A stretch of 64,000 nucleotides of DNA from Epiperipatus broadwayi. Taxonomy: Eukaryota > Onychophora > Udeonychophora > Euonychophora > Peripatidae. The DNA lies in assembly GCA_028023455.1 (NCBI GenBank), contig JAQFVV010006450.1:717501-781500 (forward strand), given 5' to 3'. The notes below the pieces were generated by a model that worked only from the letters and a program-made list of their open reading frames with translations, was not told where the DNA came from and did not search any database. A program made the position numbers and the translations under genes. This document shows positions 46,590-58,839 of the stretch, piece by piece. The first letter of the stretch is position 1. The number at the start of each line of letters is the position of its first letter.

Positions 46590-48700
46590 TAATTAAAACA
46601 ATCAACTGCTTTGAGAGCAAATGTTGTAAATAATAATATGATGACATTTGATGCACCCTAGGGGCAGTTTAAGCATTTAACAGTTTTATTCAGATAATTT
46701 AAAGCAAGACTTTTTTTTTTTAAATTATGTTTTCATCTAAGAACCAAGCCTAGAACTCTCAGCTTTGATTCTTTCAGTCTTATGCACAAAATGGAATAAA
46801 TGTTATTACTATATCATTAATAGAATTCACTAGAAAAACTATGTGTCATAGTCATTATAAATATTAAGATAGGTTGTAAAATGAACATAAATATTTCTAA
46901 TTTTATTAAAAAGACTAGTGCCCTGATAATTGAAGCATCGTCTTGCTTTGAATTTGTTTATAGTTTTTAGTGTGAACTCTACTAAATATATATATATTGA
47001 AATAGTCAAATGGTTGCTCACTTAAAAATTCATATGATGTTTAGATACTTGAAGTAAATGTTGAGCTTTAATCCAAGAACCTTTGTGACTTTTACCAAAC
47101 TTCATAATGTCTTTATTGATTTTCTGCTCAGATACTTATATGTATATATTAGTAAAGAACCCACCTTAATCAACCTACATAATGACAAAGACTTTTTCCA
47201 TATCTCTACCAATTTTGAAAAGTATTCAAATAAACTTCAACAGTCTAGTTCTCAAGTTTTGTGATTTTTTACTTTTACTTTATTCTTCAGTGAGTGATAA
47301 TTTCACTTCCATATATGGATATGTACCTATTCATCAACAAGTCTTAAGATGCAGTGGTTTTAAATCTTTTTTTTTTTTAAATAGCCAATTAATTAACCCA
47401 GTTAACTATCTAGTATTGATCAGTAAATAGGTATCTAGTTCAAATCATTACTACTGATTGGCAATTCTTCTGCACTATTCTTCTAAGAGAAGCTGTTAGA
47501 AAATCTCACCACTTATGAATGGCAATTCTTCTCTGATTCATCAAAGCTGTTACAAAGTCATTTTACAATTGTGTATTTAAAATCTATTTTATCTCTTTAC
47601 ATATATATTTATATGTAAATGTGATATTTATTGCATAAATTATATTCAATTTAATAAGTTTTTTTCTACTGTGATAATTTGACTTTTGACCATGAGTATT
47701 GGTTATGTCACTGTTATAATGTTATATATTATATAAATTTCAAATTATATCTATTTTTGTAAGATAATTTTTTTTTGAGAAAAATATAATCTATTTTTAA
47801 ATTTTTAGAATAAATGTCACTAACAATCATCAAGGTTTAAAATGAAGAGTTTTTCCACACAGATTTCCATTTTTCTTGTCTGTCACCTTTTCACATATAA
47901 TTTTTAATTATTTTGAATGTCATTTGGAAGATATATTAACTTTTCACAAAATTAATTACATACCTTTAGAGATATTATCTGCTCTCTAAAACTCTTTTGC
48001 TGTAGAAATATCTGATAATATTGGAAAATAAAGCGACCATTTACTTTCTTAATGGATTTTCCCATCTGGAAAAAGAAAAAAGTAAAAAATTTTTTTTGCT
48101 TTTACTGATTCTTTTATAATTCTCAAATTAAAAATAAATAGTATAATCATCAGAAAATAGGAATCATAGTATTACAGAGAAATATTTAAAAAGGGTGAAA
48201 TTTAATAAAAGAAAAATAAATTAAAGAACACATTTACATAAAAATGCACACATACACCAAAAAGTAAAAAATAATTGTTTTTGAGCTTTCAGAGTATTCT
48301 TGATGTAGCATTTATGTTCAAAATATTTATGAATAAAAGTGCTTCTTTCATTTTTATATATCTTTTAATTTTACATAGTTCAGTTTAGAAACGATTTAAT
48401 GCCGTATAGATGGTAGTACTTAAAGAAGAATATTAAATTCCATATAAAATTAAAACTATACTTTTTCATTTATTTTTTTTACTAACATTTTTTCAAATTG
48501 TAAACATGTGTTGTCATCAGCAGGATATATACACATATGCATTGGAAATTGGGAAATAGGTAAAAAAATGAGTTTCAAGATTTCATCATGCAGACAAAGG
48601 TGAAGTGAGTGTACTTAATTGCTCATGTAATGTATGAAATTATATCTTGAAAATATCTCAGTAAAAGATGAAAATCAGTTTGATAATTAAATAATTGTAG
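46590..48700. other. AT-rich stretch with SINE scraps
   Basis: 47380-47445 contains the short repeat of 39.84 kb (inverted), and 47025-47100 a weak SINE match. No coding matter or RNA gene was recognised. Confidence 0.45.
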
Positions 48701-48715
48701 TAATAATTAGTTGTT

Positions 48716-49915
48716 TTTTTTTTCAATATTATTTAGATTGATTATTATACTATATGTATATAACAACATTGTGGACAAATAAATTTTATATCGGAATATT
48801 CGACAATTATATGTAATGATTCAACACTCAAAATAATCCACCTTGTAAATAAAAATAAATCATTTATTTACATTTGTGATTCAAAAGTAAATTGTATAAT
48901 AGATATAAAATATTTTATAAAATAAACACTTTTCTTTGATTTGATAAGTAGTGCACTTAAAAATAGTGATTAAATTAATTAATTTATAGATATCTCACAC
49001 TTTTATCTTAAGTTACATATAATCATTGATATTAAATCAACAAAACATCACATGATCACCATTTCCTATGCATACACAAAGTGTTATTAACAGTAATAAA
49101 ATCTCCATACAATAGATTTAGATACAGTGCTCGTAAATCCAAAGCTCCTCAATGATAAAAGTCACAACTAGAAACTAGTCTGGGATATTGGAGAGTAGAG
49201 AGTAGATGAGGATCTTATGCACAGACCTTCCTGCATCCATTGATTACTAAGACTTGTGCTCTGTGGCATTACTGTATGGAAAATTTGCTGCTGTTAACAA
49301 TTGATATTGTAGTTGAAAACAAAAAATTATTTTTTAGTGCATTATTCAACAAACTAAATAAAAATGTTTTTTATACATTTTTCTGTTTATATTACTTTCT
49401 TTTTTTAATATTTGGATATTTTGCAATGGACTTTTTGTAATTATTTATATTTAAATTTAAAAACTGAGATGGTAAATAATATCACTATATTTCCATTGTT
49501 TGAAATGAAATCCGTCAATCTTTTTACAATAATTTTATATTTATGAAGGCAGCATTTTAAAAACGGACAAGTTTATGATAAAGAAATCAAGAGAAATTAA
49601 TATTTTTTGTTAATTTCTTTTTTTCTATTTTAATTAATTGTAAACACCTTTTAGCGAATTAGTCGTGAAATTTATTGAAAGCATATTTTTTAAAAATATA
49701 CTGCTATCTATTGCACATGATTGAAAACTCATTGAACTGATATCAATGCATTTTGAAATTCAACCCAATCAACACTGTTAGTTGGGACAACTGACTGAAT
49801 AGCTCTGAAATATTGCATTATCATCCATACCTAACCCATGTACAAAATTTGAAGAAAATATATTTGGTAGAAGTATATTAAAATCGACTACAAGATTTGA
49901 CTAAATAGATAAGTA
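48716..49915 (+). repeat. long dispersed repeat, copy 2
   Basis: This is the shorter partner of 7988-10215, with the same order of anchors. It has been invaded or fused at 49035-49290 by a piece of the 21.6-23.2-kb repeat (AAACTAGTCTGGGATATTGG...GATTACTAAGACTTGTG). It contains a single-arm version of the foldback hairpin at 48950-49015. Confidence 0.7.
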
Positions 49916-50039
49916 GTATTTTTAAGTTAAGAAAAAATGTTTAATAGAAGTAAAAAATAAATAGTTTTTCACTTGGAGAGTCATGTGGTGTTCGAACATC
50001 ACAAAGGACAGGGTTAAGTCGCAAATCAGGAATTATTGT

Positions 50040-50795
50040 TCTTAAGTTGTGCATTACATTACATTACTACTATGTAATAACTGAAACACAGGCTTATTAT
50101 ATACCTGTGTCTATATATGTAATATATAGGGTATATGAGCACAGACTTTCACATGACCCACCACTCTCCACACTATCTCATAACACTGATACACCTGAAC
50201 ACATATGTTGAAAAGATAAATAATCATCAATATACGTATTTCATGCTAAACCAGCAATCATCACTTGGTCCAGATTACCATCTCTACACATATATGCTAT
50301 AAGTGCTCAGATATATATTAAAATAGCCAAACCTCATACTTTAATGGACAGGCTTCAATCTACTTCACACCCCAACTCTTCAACCGTCCATCCAATTGAA
50401 AATCTGATGATGGAATGCTCAAAGGCCACCCTCAGGCCGAGATTTTTGCCTAAGATCAATCTGACCCCACATGTACAGGACCTAATCCATTTAATACATT
50501 TATAAGGGATGAGCAGACATCTCTATTAGGTAATAACTGAAACACAGGCTTATTATATACCTGTGTCTATATATGTAATATATAGGGTATATGAGCACAG
50601 ACTTTCACACGACCCACCACTTTCCACACTATATGGTAATCTGGACCAACTGATGATTGCTGGTTTAGCATGAAATACGTATATTGGTGATTATTTATCT
50701 TTTCAACATATATGTGTTTAGGTGTATCAGTGTTATGAGATAGTGTGAGAGTGGTGGGTTGTGTGAAAGTCTGTGCTCATTACCCTATATATTAC
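50040..50795. mobile_element. composite SINE palindrome with a 120-bp direct repeat
   Basis: 50076-50195 and 50537-50660 are near-identical direct repeats (TAATAACTGAAACACAGGC onward to CCACACTAT). The right copy runs straight into the inverse of 50130-50280 (GAAATACGTATATTG...AGATAGTGTGAGAGTGGTGGG). The segment 50340-50480 recurs inverted at 55205-55330. The AGCACAGACTTTCACA phrase is the head of a SINE with better copies at 59.4 and 61.97 kb (ATTCGAACTCAGACTTTC, an antisense B box). Confidence 0.75.
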
Positions 50796-50799
50796 TACT

Positions 50800-51360
50800 A
50801 TGCAACAAGTTATTTTTCTATTTATAACTATTAGCAATAAGTCTTATATATGTAAAGCTTTGGTTATTTCCTATATTACATTTTTTCTCCATTGCTTATT
50901 AGAAAATTTTGAAAGTACATCAAAATTATTGCAAACATATGAAAGCATTAAAACAAACAAGTATAATGTTCAACATTGTGTAGTTGTGCTCTTTAAATTG
51001 ATATATATATATGTAATGATATTCTTATTCGATGTCTGTATTTCTTCAAAATTATATACATAATCTTGTAATTAAATATTAATAAATACATTTACCAAAT
51101 ATATATATATATAAAGTACAACTTTAAAAAAGTTTTATCTACTTAGGAGCACTTTCAATTATCTTTGTAGTCTTTGTCAACTAACACTTTCAAAGGCTAA
51201 TCTTTCCACAATTTCGTGATCTTTACATTTGCTGCCTGCCTCTTTATTAATCCTTGCTTATATTTATATATTAACATGGGTTCCTTTATTTTTATTTTAT
51301 TATTGTTTCTTTCAATTTGCAATATTTTTACATTATTATAATTCAGATATATATTATTTA
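50800..51360. other. AT-rich non-coding stretch
   Basis: Nothing recognised before the mariner. Confidence 0.5.
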
Positions 51361-51362
51361 CA

Positions 51363-52612
51363 CAAGATGTGACAATTTTATTCTGGAATGGCCATGTGGT
51401 ATCACCCGTAACCTAATTGTATCAAAATCCTATGAGTATTCATGTTTGAACATGTTTAAGCTAACATGTATGTAAATTTTAAACTGATAGAGCTAGTTGT
51501 TAGTAAACTACCTGAGAAGATATAATAAATATTTGTGTACATGCTTTGGTGTAAAAATGAGTAATCAAAATTTTGAACAGTGTATTATTATCAAATTTTG
51601 TATGAAAATCATAAAATATGTTACTGAAATGTTACAGCTGTTGCAAGTGACATATGGAAGATACTATGAAGAAATCGAGTGCATTTGAGTGGCATAAGAG
51701 TTTCAGAGTTGGGCGAGATGTGACAGATGATCACAAAAGCAGACAGCCAAAAACAACAATGTCTGAAATTAGTTAACAAAGCTAGAGATGCAACACAGTC
51801 CAACCGATGATTAAGTCTGAGATTGATAGCTTAAGAATTGCAGATTAATCAGGGAACAGTTACACTAATTTTAAAAAAGAATTGCACATGATAAAGATTT
51901 CTTCAAAATAGATCTTGACAGATGAACAGAAATAACATCGATTTGATGTTGCAACTGATATTTCTTGAATTACACATCTGTTTCCAAGAATAATTACAGG
52001 TGACAAAACTTGGTGCTTCCAGTATGACCTAGAAATAAACATCAAAGCATGCAATGGAAATCTCCAGATTCACCAAGCCCTAAAAAGGCACGCATGTCAC
52101 ACTCACAGTTTAAGACCATGATGGTATGTTTCTTATTAAATAAGGACAAACAATCAACTAATAATGTTATTTAAAAGTACTTTAGAGGTTACAAGATTTT
52201 CTTTGAAGAAAAAGACCCAAATCGTGCCTAACAAGTGGAGCATTCATCATGACATTGCTCCAAATCATAGTCTGCTCATTATGAGAGACATTTTGGCTAA
52301 AAAAATCAATTACACAACTAGACCATCCTGCATGTTCACCTGACTTAACTTCATAATAATTTTTCATTATTTCCAAAATTAAAAACTGCACTGAAAGAAT
52401 GAAGATTTTCTCCTATAACAGATATCAAAAAGAATGAGACAACTGCTCAACAGTATTCCTAAAAATGAGTTCTAGCTGTGCTTCCAGAAATGGGAATGCA
52501 GCCTTAATCAGTATATAGTTACACAAAGGGACTACTTTGAAGCCACTAGTATACAATTCCACATGCATCTTTTATAAAAAGTGCATTTTAGGAATTAAAG
52601 TGTCGCACCTCA
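51363..52612 (+). mobile_element. full-length mariner element (dead)
   Basis: The left end CAAGATGTGACAATTTTATTC matches the inverse of the right end, TGAGGTGCGACACTTTAATTC, so terminal inverted repeats of about 25 bp survive. TA follows the right end, while the left TA has decayed. At about 1250 bp the length is typical of mariner. It encloses one transposase pseudogene. Confidence 0.85.
51557..52578 (+). pseudogene. mariner transposase pseudogene
   Basis: The start MSNQNFEQCIIIKFCMKI matches the mariner N-terminus. After a frameshift come FEWHKSFRVGRDVTDDHKSR (helix-turn-helix region), ITGDKTWCFQYD (first catalytic Asp, with the following Glu changed to Lys), SIHHDIAPNHS (second Asp), CSPDLTS and SIPKNEF. 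It ends in WECSLNQYIVTQRDYFEA. Mariner transposases of about 345 residues cut and paste the element at TA sites using a D,D34D triad. Here several stops and frame changes make it non-functional. Similarity to the GDETWCFQYDPE subgroup is from motif recognition only. Confidence 0.88.
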
Positions 52613-52829
52613 TACATATTCTAGAGAAATGTAAAAAAATACTCTTTTCTAAATGCCTAAAAAATCCTTAGTTCATATTATAACTTTCATGCCACATTGT
52701 GCAAATTTGATATAAACTAATACTAAATCATATATTGTAGACACTATTGTGAATAGTTTAGTCTTATTTTTAATAGATAAGTATGTTGGGATTGACAAGA
52801 AGAAATTCAAAGAAAAATTACAAATAGAC

Positions 52830-53030
52830 ATCACTGACATCTTTGAAAAAAAACTTAGATAATAAAGTGAAACTGGATTGAACATGTTGCTGTAGGAGAT
52901 GATAATGTTGGGAAATTGAAGTCTTAATGTGAGAGACCTAGAAAGAAACAATATATGAGATGAATGGAAAGGACATTTGCTGATGTTATGTGGAGAAGAA
53001 ATTATATATATTACTAGAGTAAAAACATCC
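52830..53030 (+). pseudogene. RTE LINE tail fragment
   Basis: Across shifted frames the plus strand reads TDIFEKKL, then EHVAVGDDN, CERPRKKQYM and FADVMWRR. These parallel LTSLKKFKR, GHIARRDDN, CKRPRKRPHVRW and CAGVMWRR in the 28.7-kb element. It is only the C-terminal tail, in the opposite orientation and decayed. Confidence 0.6.
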
Positions 53031-53219
53031 TTCGTCCGTGCATTATTAGCCAAAAATAGTTAAATATCCATTTACTGTGCTTTGGTTATGTGTGGATTGG
53101 CAATGAGTTGAAGATACTGGATTAAATTGGAAAAACTATCACTTGTATTACTGTTATTGTTAACAAGCGAAAATGATAATTATAGTAGTCAGTTGCTATG
53201 GAAGTCAAGTGATATTCAT

Positions 53220-53275
53220 ACATCTAAATAATAGAATGAGCATAACTACATCTAAATAATAGAATGAGCATAACA
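53220..53275. repeat. perfect 28-bp tandem duplication
   Basis: ACATCTAAATAATAGAATG followed by AGCATAACT occurs twice back to back (the last base of copy 2 differs). Confidence 0.9.
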
Positions 53276-53279
53276 GTTG

Positions 53280-55200
53280 TTTACTCCGTAATCATTTTTG
53301 AAACATTGAACTCTTTCTCTCACCTTGACCGTTTTGCTAAACCATAAAGGTCCAACTTCAGTATAAGCAACTACAAGTTATTTATTATAAATATGGAGCG
53401 ATTGATTTTTTTTTTTTCACCGATTAATTTGTATATAATTTATTATAAATAAAAATCCCAAACTGCTAAAAATTGATTTGTATTTCTTTTACAATCTCAA
53501 CCAAGATTGATTTGGTCTTTAAAAATTTTCATTTTTTTTTTTTTATTAGGTTTGCAAGCATTATTACTTTTCCCCTACTCAGTCTGCTTTTTATTGCTTT
53601 TAAATTATTCTCATGCTTTGTGTTCAGCAGGTGGTCATTTTATTTCCACTTCTGTAATCATTTTACCATGTGTGCTTGGGAACAATTTACTTCAGCTGCT
53701 GAGATTTTCGTTGGGGGAGAGGGTCGTTTAAGTATAATTATTGCCTTCTTTGGCATCTAAAATAGAGAAAAAGATTTTTTTTTATGTATTAGTTTTTAAT
53801 ATATAGCTCTATTTTTGATTTTATTTAGTTATTTCACTTAAGGTACAGACAATATTATTAAATCTTTGTAATTGCTAATAAGCTATTAAATTTTAGTTTA
53901 ATTGCTGGTTGGATTATTTGTGTTACAATTCTTAACAATATTAAAATGTTATATAAATAATCCATTTTTAAAAATGAAGTGAAAACGAATATACATGCAT
54001 GCATATCTTTCTCATGAAGGAGATTAATATCCAACCGAAATATTTCTCAAAAATGCATTATTTGATTTTTCATGCAAAGAAATGTTTATTTAGCTTAAGG
54101 ATATTCATAACAATAGTAAATTCTAAATACAAAATGTATTGCATAGTATATATATAGCCAAACTTCGTTAAATTATCAACAATCACTCTTAAATGAGTAT
54201 AGCCACTTTAATTTCAGAAGAAAAATTAAGCAATGATAGGGTGATAAGAAAAATTGAAAACCATGGAAATAAAACATTGGAATTAGAATTGCCTTGTATT
54301 TAATTAAAGGATAGATATGTTGTTACACAAATACATACTCTTATTGTCTTAATTAATGCAGAGATAATCGATAATATAAGAAACACATCGTGATTGAACT
54401 TAACCCAGGGAGAATGAGAGACAAAGTAATTATATAATTAACAATATTAGTAAACTGAATCTAAAAATGTATACAATCGATAAATAAAAATTATAGTGCG
54501 TAATATATATATACACAATCACCCCTCTTTAAAACATAATCATCAGTGGCAGCCAGTCTTAAACGAATATATCCATTCTAATTCCAAAAGAAGCAAAAAA
54601 CAATGCTAGGGAATTACTAGATTTATTCTCAGCAAAAATTTAATTTAACAAAAGACAGAAATGGTGAAATTTGCAAATATCTCATTAATTACTTATTACT
54701 GATTGATTATATAAATGTATACTGTGAACTGAATTAATAACGAATGCTTAGTCAATAGAATAAAATATAGATTACTTATGCACAGACATAAATTTCCTTT
54801 CAGGCCTAAGATATAACAGTATTTTTTATCATAGTCATGAAATTTTTAACTAAAAAGTATAATGTTAAATAATAGAAATACTAGGTAAAATTGCTTGTCA
54901 TAACTAATCCTCAGTTGCAACTGTTAGTAATGATGGACCTGACCATTACTACGCTATTAAAATGGAAACTAGAAGTAAAATTATTACACTACCTATCCCC
55001 CAGTATGAGATTAAATCAAAAAGTTCACAAGTTTTAAGCATTTCTAGAAAAAGTTCATTGTGTTGCTACATAACCTACTGCGTCATACACTTTATTCAAG
55101 ACTTCAAAAAAATAACATTTACTTTGTGTAATTTTTTGATATTTCAAAATTGCAAACTCTTAACCCTCTTCTGTATATTTAAATGGATAAGATCCTATAC
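53280..55200. other. AT-rich stretch with one diverged direct repeat
   Basis: 54150-54260 and 54505-54620 share an order of phrases (ATATATA, CAATCAC, TATAKCCA, TTCHARAAGAA, CAATGMTAGGG) about 355 bp apart. Nothing coding was recognised. Confidence 0.45.
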
Positions 55201-55204
55201 ATGA

Positions 55205-55540
55205 GGGGTCAGAGTGACTTATAGTCAACATGAGCAAGGAATTTGGGCATTCCATCAGATTTTCAATGGTATGGATGGCTGAAGAGTTGGAGGGTGGAGT
55301 GGATTGAAGTCTGTCTATTAAAGTTTGAAGATTTGCTATCTTATTATAAACTGAACACTGATTGTGTATATATGTGGGAGATGATGATCTGGACCACCTG
55401 ATGAGTGCTGGTTCAGCACAAAATAAGTATATTGGATGTAATTTATCTTTTTCTCATGTGTGTGGTCATGTGTATCAGTTGTATGAAATAGGGTGTATAA
55501 CTTAAGGAAGCTTGAAAGTCTGCTATTAAATCCACTTACA
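55205..55540. repeat. SINE-like composite, single copy
   Basis: 55205-55330 is the inverse of 50340-50480 (GAGTTGGAGGGTGGAGTGGATTGAAG). 55370-55540 (GATCTGGACCACCTGATGAGTGCTGGTTCAGCA, TTATCTTTTTCTCATGTGTGTGGTCATGTGTATCAG) matches 50640-50740 and both halves of 59.4-59.7 kb. Confidence 0.6.
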
Positions 55541-55544
55541 ATTA

Positions 55545-56550
55545 TATATAAAACAAGATGTAAATGTTTCAACAATACCAATTTAATTAACTAAAATATT
55601 CCAAAAATTCTTCTTTTTTTTCAAACTTAAATCAGTTTCTAAAATATTAATATATAATTTCCAGCACTTCTTTTTTTTTTTTTAAATGTTGATATGTGAA
55701 TATACTATGAGCAACAATTTGTTCATATTAAATTAGTTAAATTGTGGCAGTAATCAGCCTATATTGCAAATTCTAGCAACTCCTAACCTCATGTTACATT
55801 ATTATCAGATAAGCTAGAATTCTAGTCATTTCACAAAGGCTTGCTTTCACAAATCAATAGTATAAGCTATTCTTAACATGCTGTTAGCTCATTTTTATTT
55901 GTTTATAGAAAAGCAACTTCCCCAAATAAAAACTAAATGTTGATGCTATTATGTACACTCACAGACTACTACCAAGCTTCATTTTCAAATGGAGCCAGAA
56001 TATTTATTACTTCCTATGTTAATTATGGACATTCTATACAATTATCTTGTGTATTCCTATCAATTATTCCTGTGACATCTCTAAAATTCTGTTTATTAAA
56101 ATCTGTAAATATTTACTTGATCAAATTTTTTGTTGCTAAATTGCAACAATCAATATCAGCATGCTTTACATATAAAAGATAAAGTCTAATGCAATATAGA
56201 TATCAAAACTCTGTTGTGATAATTGTTATTATTATAAAAATTACATTTATGTCCTAAAGTTTTTTTTTAAAACTGCAGTTCTTAATTTGTGCCTATCTGC
56301 ATTGCAGGATTTGCAGGCCCACTTCTATCAGTCCTGTTAATGGTAAAAAACATTGAGTTAATAACTAGCACTAAGCAAATATATTTGTTGTCAATATTAT
56401 TTTCCATTTTTGTGGTTATGATTGTGGACTAGTTTATAAATTTCATGAGGCATCAAGATGCAGTCAAAAGCAAAAACAATAATTTTTTATTGGCTTATTG
56501 GTATATAATATGCTGATGATGATAGGCTATTTTTTCCAAGTTAGAGCATA
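55545..56550. other. AT-rich non-coding stretch
   Basis: Nothing recognised on either strand. Confidence 0.5.
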
Positions 56551-56553
56551 ATC

Positions 56554-56626
56554 TAAACAGTAGCAAACTCTCTGTACAATAGTGTGATCAAGTGGCACAA
56601 CTGCTCAGAGAGTTTGCTACTGTTTA
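56554..56626. repeat. perfect hairpin, 21-bp arms, 31-base loop
   Basis: TAAACAGTAGCAAACTCTCTG (56554-56574) is exactly inverted at 56606-56626. An exact stem is striking among decayed repeats. It has the size of a microRNA precursor but could equally be a young MITE. Confidence 0.85.
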
Positions 56627-56727
56627 AACAGTTTGTTTAATTATAGGAAATGGTGATCATGTGTGTATAATCTATACATAATCCTTCTAAACACTTTCCT
56701 TCTTCCTTTCCTTTATTTTTGTTACCT

Positions 56728-57642
56728 TCATATACAATATTGCAATTCAAAAAATTCTTACACTTTTTTCAGCAAAAATTTTATTATTATTATTACAGTT
56801 TCAACTGTACCTTGCAGTCTTCATCAAATCTACAAAATTCAAATACATATAACAATACAACCATTACGTAATACATTTCATATTTTATACAAATTTATCA
56901 ATTCTCAAAATTATTAATTTTCTATTAACTTCTTAAAAATCTTTAATACATATTATATCTCTTATAAACAATTACTTTTCTAATTTTTAATTATTAATTA
57001 CTCTTTCTTATCTTCCTATTATTCTAATACCCATAATATTTTATACATATTATCTTTTATACATATAATATTTTATACATCATACACTAACCTTACCTTT
57101 TTTACTACCCCAATTTTATTACTCTTATCACTATTAATATATCATTCTTTATTTTTCTTATCTTTTAATTTTATCTATTCTTATTTAACACATTTTTTAA
57201 TTGAGATAATAATAAGGTAAAAAATGTGTTAAGTAAGAATAGATAAAATTAAAAGATAAGACGAATAAAGAATGATATATTATTAATAATAAGGGTAATA
57301 AAATCGGGATAGTAAAAAAGATAAGGTTATTGTATGATGTATAAAATATTATATATATAAAAGATAATGTGCATAAAATAAAATATTATAGCTATTAGAA
57401 TAATAAGAAGATAGAAAAGAATAATAATTAAAAATTAGAAAAGTAATTATTTATAAGAGATATAATATGTATTAAAGATTTTTAAGAAGTTAAAATATGA
57501 AATGTATTATGTAGTGGTTGTATTGTTATATGTATTTGAATTTTGTAGATCTGATGAAGACTGCAGGGTACAGTCGAAACTGTAATAATAATATTTTTTT
57601 TTTGCTGAAAGAAGAATTATTTGAATTGCAATATTGAGTATA
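56728..57642. mobile_element. 0.9-kb inverted repeat, PLE-terminal-like
   Basis: The left arm (56728-57200) and right arm (57218-57642) are inverse copies. The right arm lacks about 46 bp present in the left. The outermost part has GAATTGCAATATTG, then a GCTGAAA phrase, then the hammerhead-like core and about 350 bp of AT-rich sequence reaching TAAAAAATGTGTTAA at the centre. A third, single copy of the AT-rich part lies at 62020-62360. The core resembles that of the 33.1/35.5-kb pair that sits beside PLE fragments, so I infer PLE terminal repeats in a head-to-head arrangement. Confidence 0.75.
57541..57583 (+). ncRNA. hammerhead-ribozyme-like core
   Basis: CTGATGA (57551-57557), an extra A, the stem GACTG/CAGTC (57559-57563 with 57571-57575) closed by a 7-base loop, then GAAAC (57576-57580) and TGTA. 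This is the order CUGAUGA, stem II, GAAA, (stem III) UH of a type I hammerhead. Minimal hammerheads of this kind are known from Penelope-like elements. Against it: the extra A after CUGAUGA, a stem III of at most two pairs, and no convincing stem I. The left arm has UUGAUGA at the matching place on the minus strand. Activity is doubtful. Confidence 0.4.
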
Positions 57643-57649
57643 ATCTACT

Positions 57650-58425
57650 GAATAATTTAAATGATCTGAATGCAACTTATGAAGAATTTAATAATTATTG
57701 TTTGAAAAAGCTGTCTCTTTATTGGCCACTAGTGGAAGAAAAATATTCAGCAATTTTTATATTTGGAAAAATATCACATTGACAATATAATTGGGTAGAA
57801 AGATTAACTTGGACATTGAGGTGCAACACAGATTCGAATGTGTTGCTATATTCAACAACTTAAAATATTTTATTATAATGATATAAATTAATTCTATATA
57901 AAGTGTTATTCTACCAAATATATAGTATGGATATAAACATAACAGAGTCATTGGGAAAATGCCATTTAAAAATGCTGTAAAATTGTTTTGAAAATATAAG
58001 ACTGAGATCAGCTAGTATGTACTTTACTGTGTTGAATGGGATGGTATTGAGTTTACAAGCAAAGAAATCTCTTTGTAGAATTGAGGGAAGTAGTTGACGA
58101 ATAATAGATATCCTAAAAGTGAAAAAGAAAACTTTGTGGTAAATTTGGGCAATTACTATTAAATAAGATTATTAACAGATAATAGTACATAATGTCAAAA
58201 ATAAAAATTAAAGAGCCAGCGTGCTTATGTGAAATATTGTCTTTTACAGTTGTGTTAAAGCTAAACTAAATTGAAAGACAACATCACACAAAATTGTCAA
58301 ATTACAAAGATGAAAGGACTAGCTTATTTTTAGGTTGGTACATTTTGGGGGCATGTATTTATGAGTTGCAGCTATTGTGAAACGCATCTTTAACTATTAT
58401 ATTAGGGTTTTTTTTTAAATGTCAT
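57650..58425. other. AT-rich non-coding stretch
   Basis: Nothing recognised on either strand. Confidence 0.5.
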
Positions 58426-58427
58426 AG

Positions 58428-58520
58428 CATCGGCAGAGAGGCGAACCCACAACAACCATCTGTAACCAAATAGCTTGCAAGGCAGCTGCGCAGACCTCTC
58501 GGCTAACAATGCTTGACAAC
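58428..58520 (-). mobile_element. tRNA-derived SINE, antisense copy
   Basis: On the minus strand: CAAGCATTGTTAGCCGAGAGGTC, then GTGGGTTCGCCTCTCTGCCGATGCTATGACAT followed by A-rich DNA. It is the same family as at 21.2 kb, with both promoter boxes largely kept. Confidence 0.75.
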
Positions 58521-58684
58521 TATTATATTAGTTTTTCTTTTCTCTTACAAGGTAAAAAAAATCATTACACAGTATTTGACTTACATATATATATAAGGAT
58601 AAAACGATCTTTAAATCTCTCCCTGCAGAGCAAAAGTCACTTCAATAGTATATCGTAGAGTAATAGTAAAGGAGTAAAGAATTA

Positions 58685-58780
58685 CTCACCAGGCCTGCAA
58701 ATTGGTGGGTAGTGAGCATTTGAGCAGTCTCCCAGTTTTGTTTTATCCTCTGGTTAAGTAGCTAGATTTTCATTTGCCCG
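58685..58780. repeat. dispersed repeat shared with 38.1 kb
   Basis: ACTCACCAGGCCTGCAAATT to TAGCTAGATTTTCATTTG parallels 38095-38200. No coding. Confidence 0.5.
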
Positions 58781-58839
58781 CTTGCGCTGTATGTTTATAT
58801 TATTAGAATCTAAAAAATATGTATATTTACTCTTTTCAG

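Noticed and set aside
52673-53053. 126-codon open frame on the minus strand
   Set aside because: It overlaps, in antisense, a recognisable RTE tail fragment at 52830-53030. Its Ser/Phe/Ile-rich content looks like shadow reading.
53473-53760. 95-codon and overlapping 74-codon hydrophobic frames on the plus strand
   Set aside because: They are two overlapping frames of one T-rich tract with Phe runs. Membrane-like character is expected from T-rich DNA, and no family or splice support is seen.
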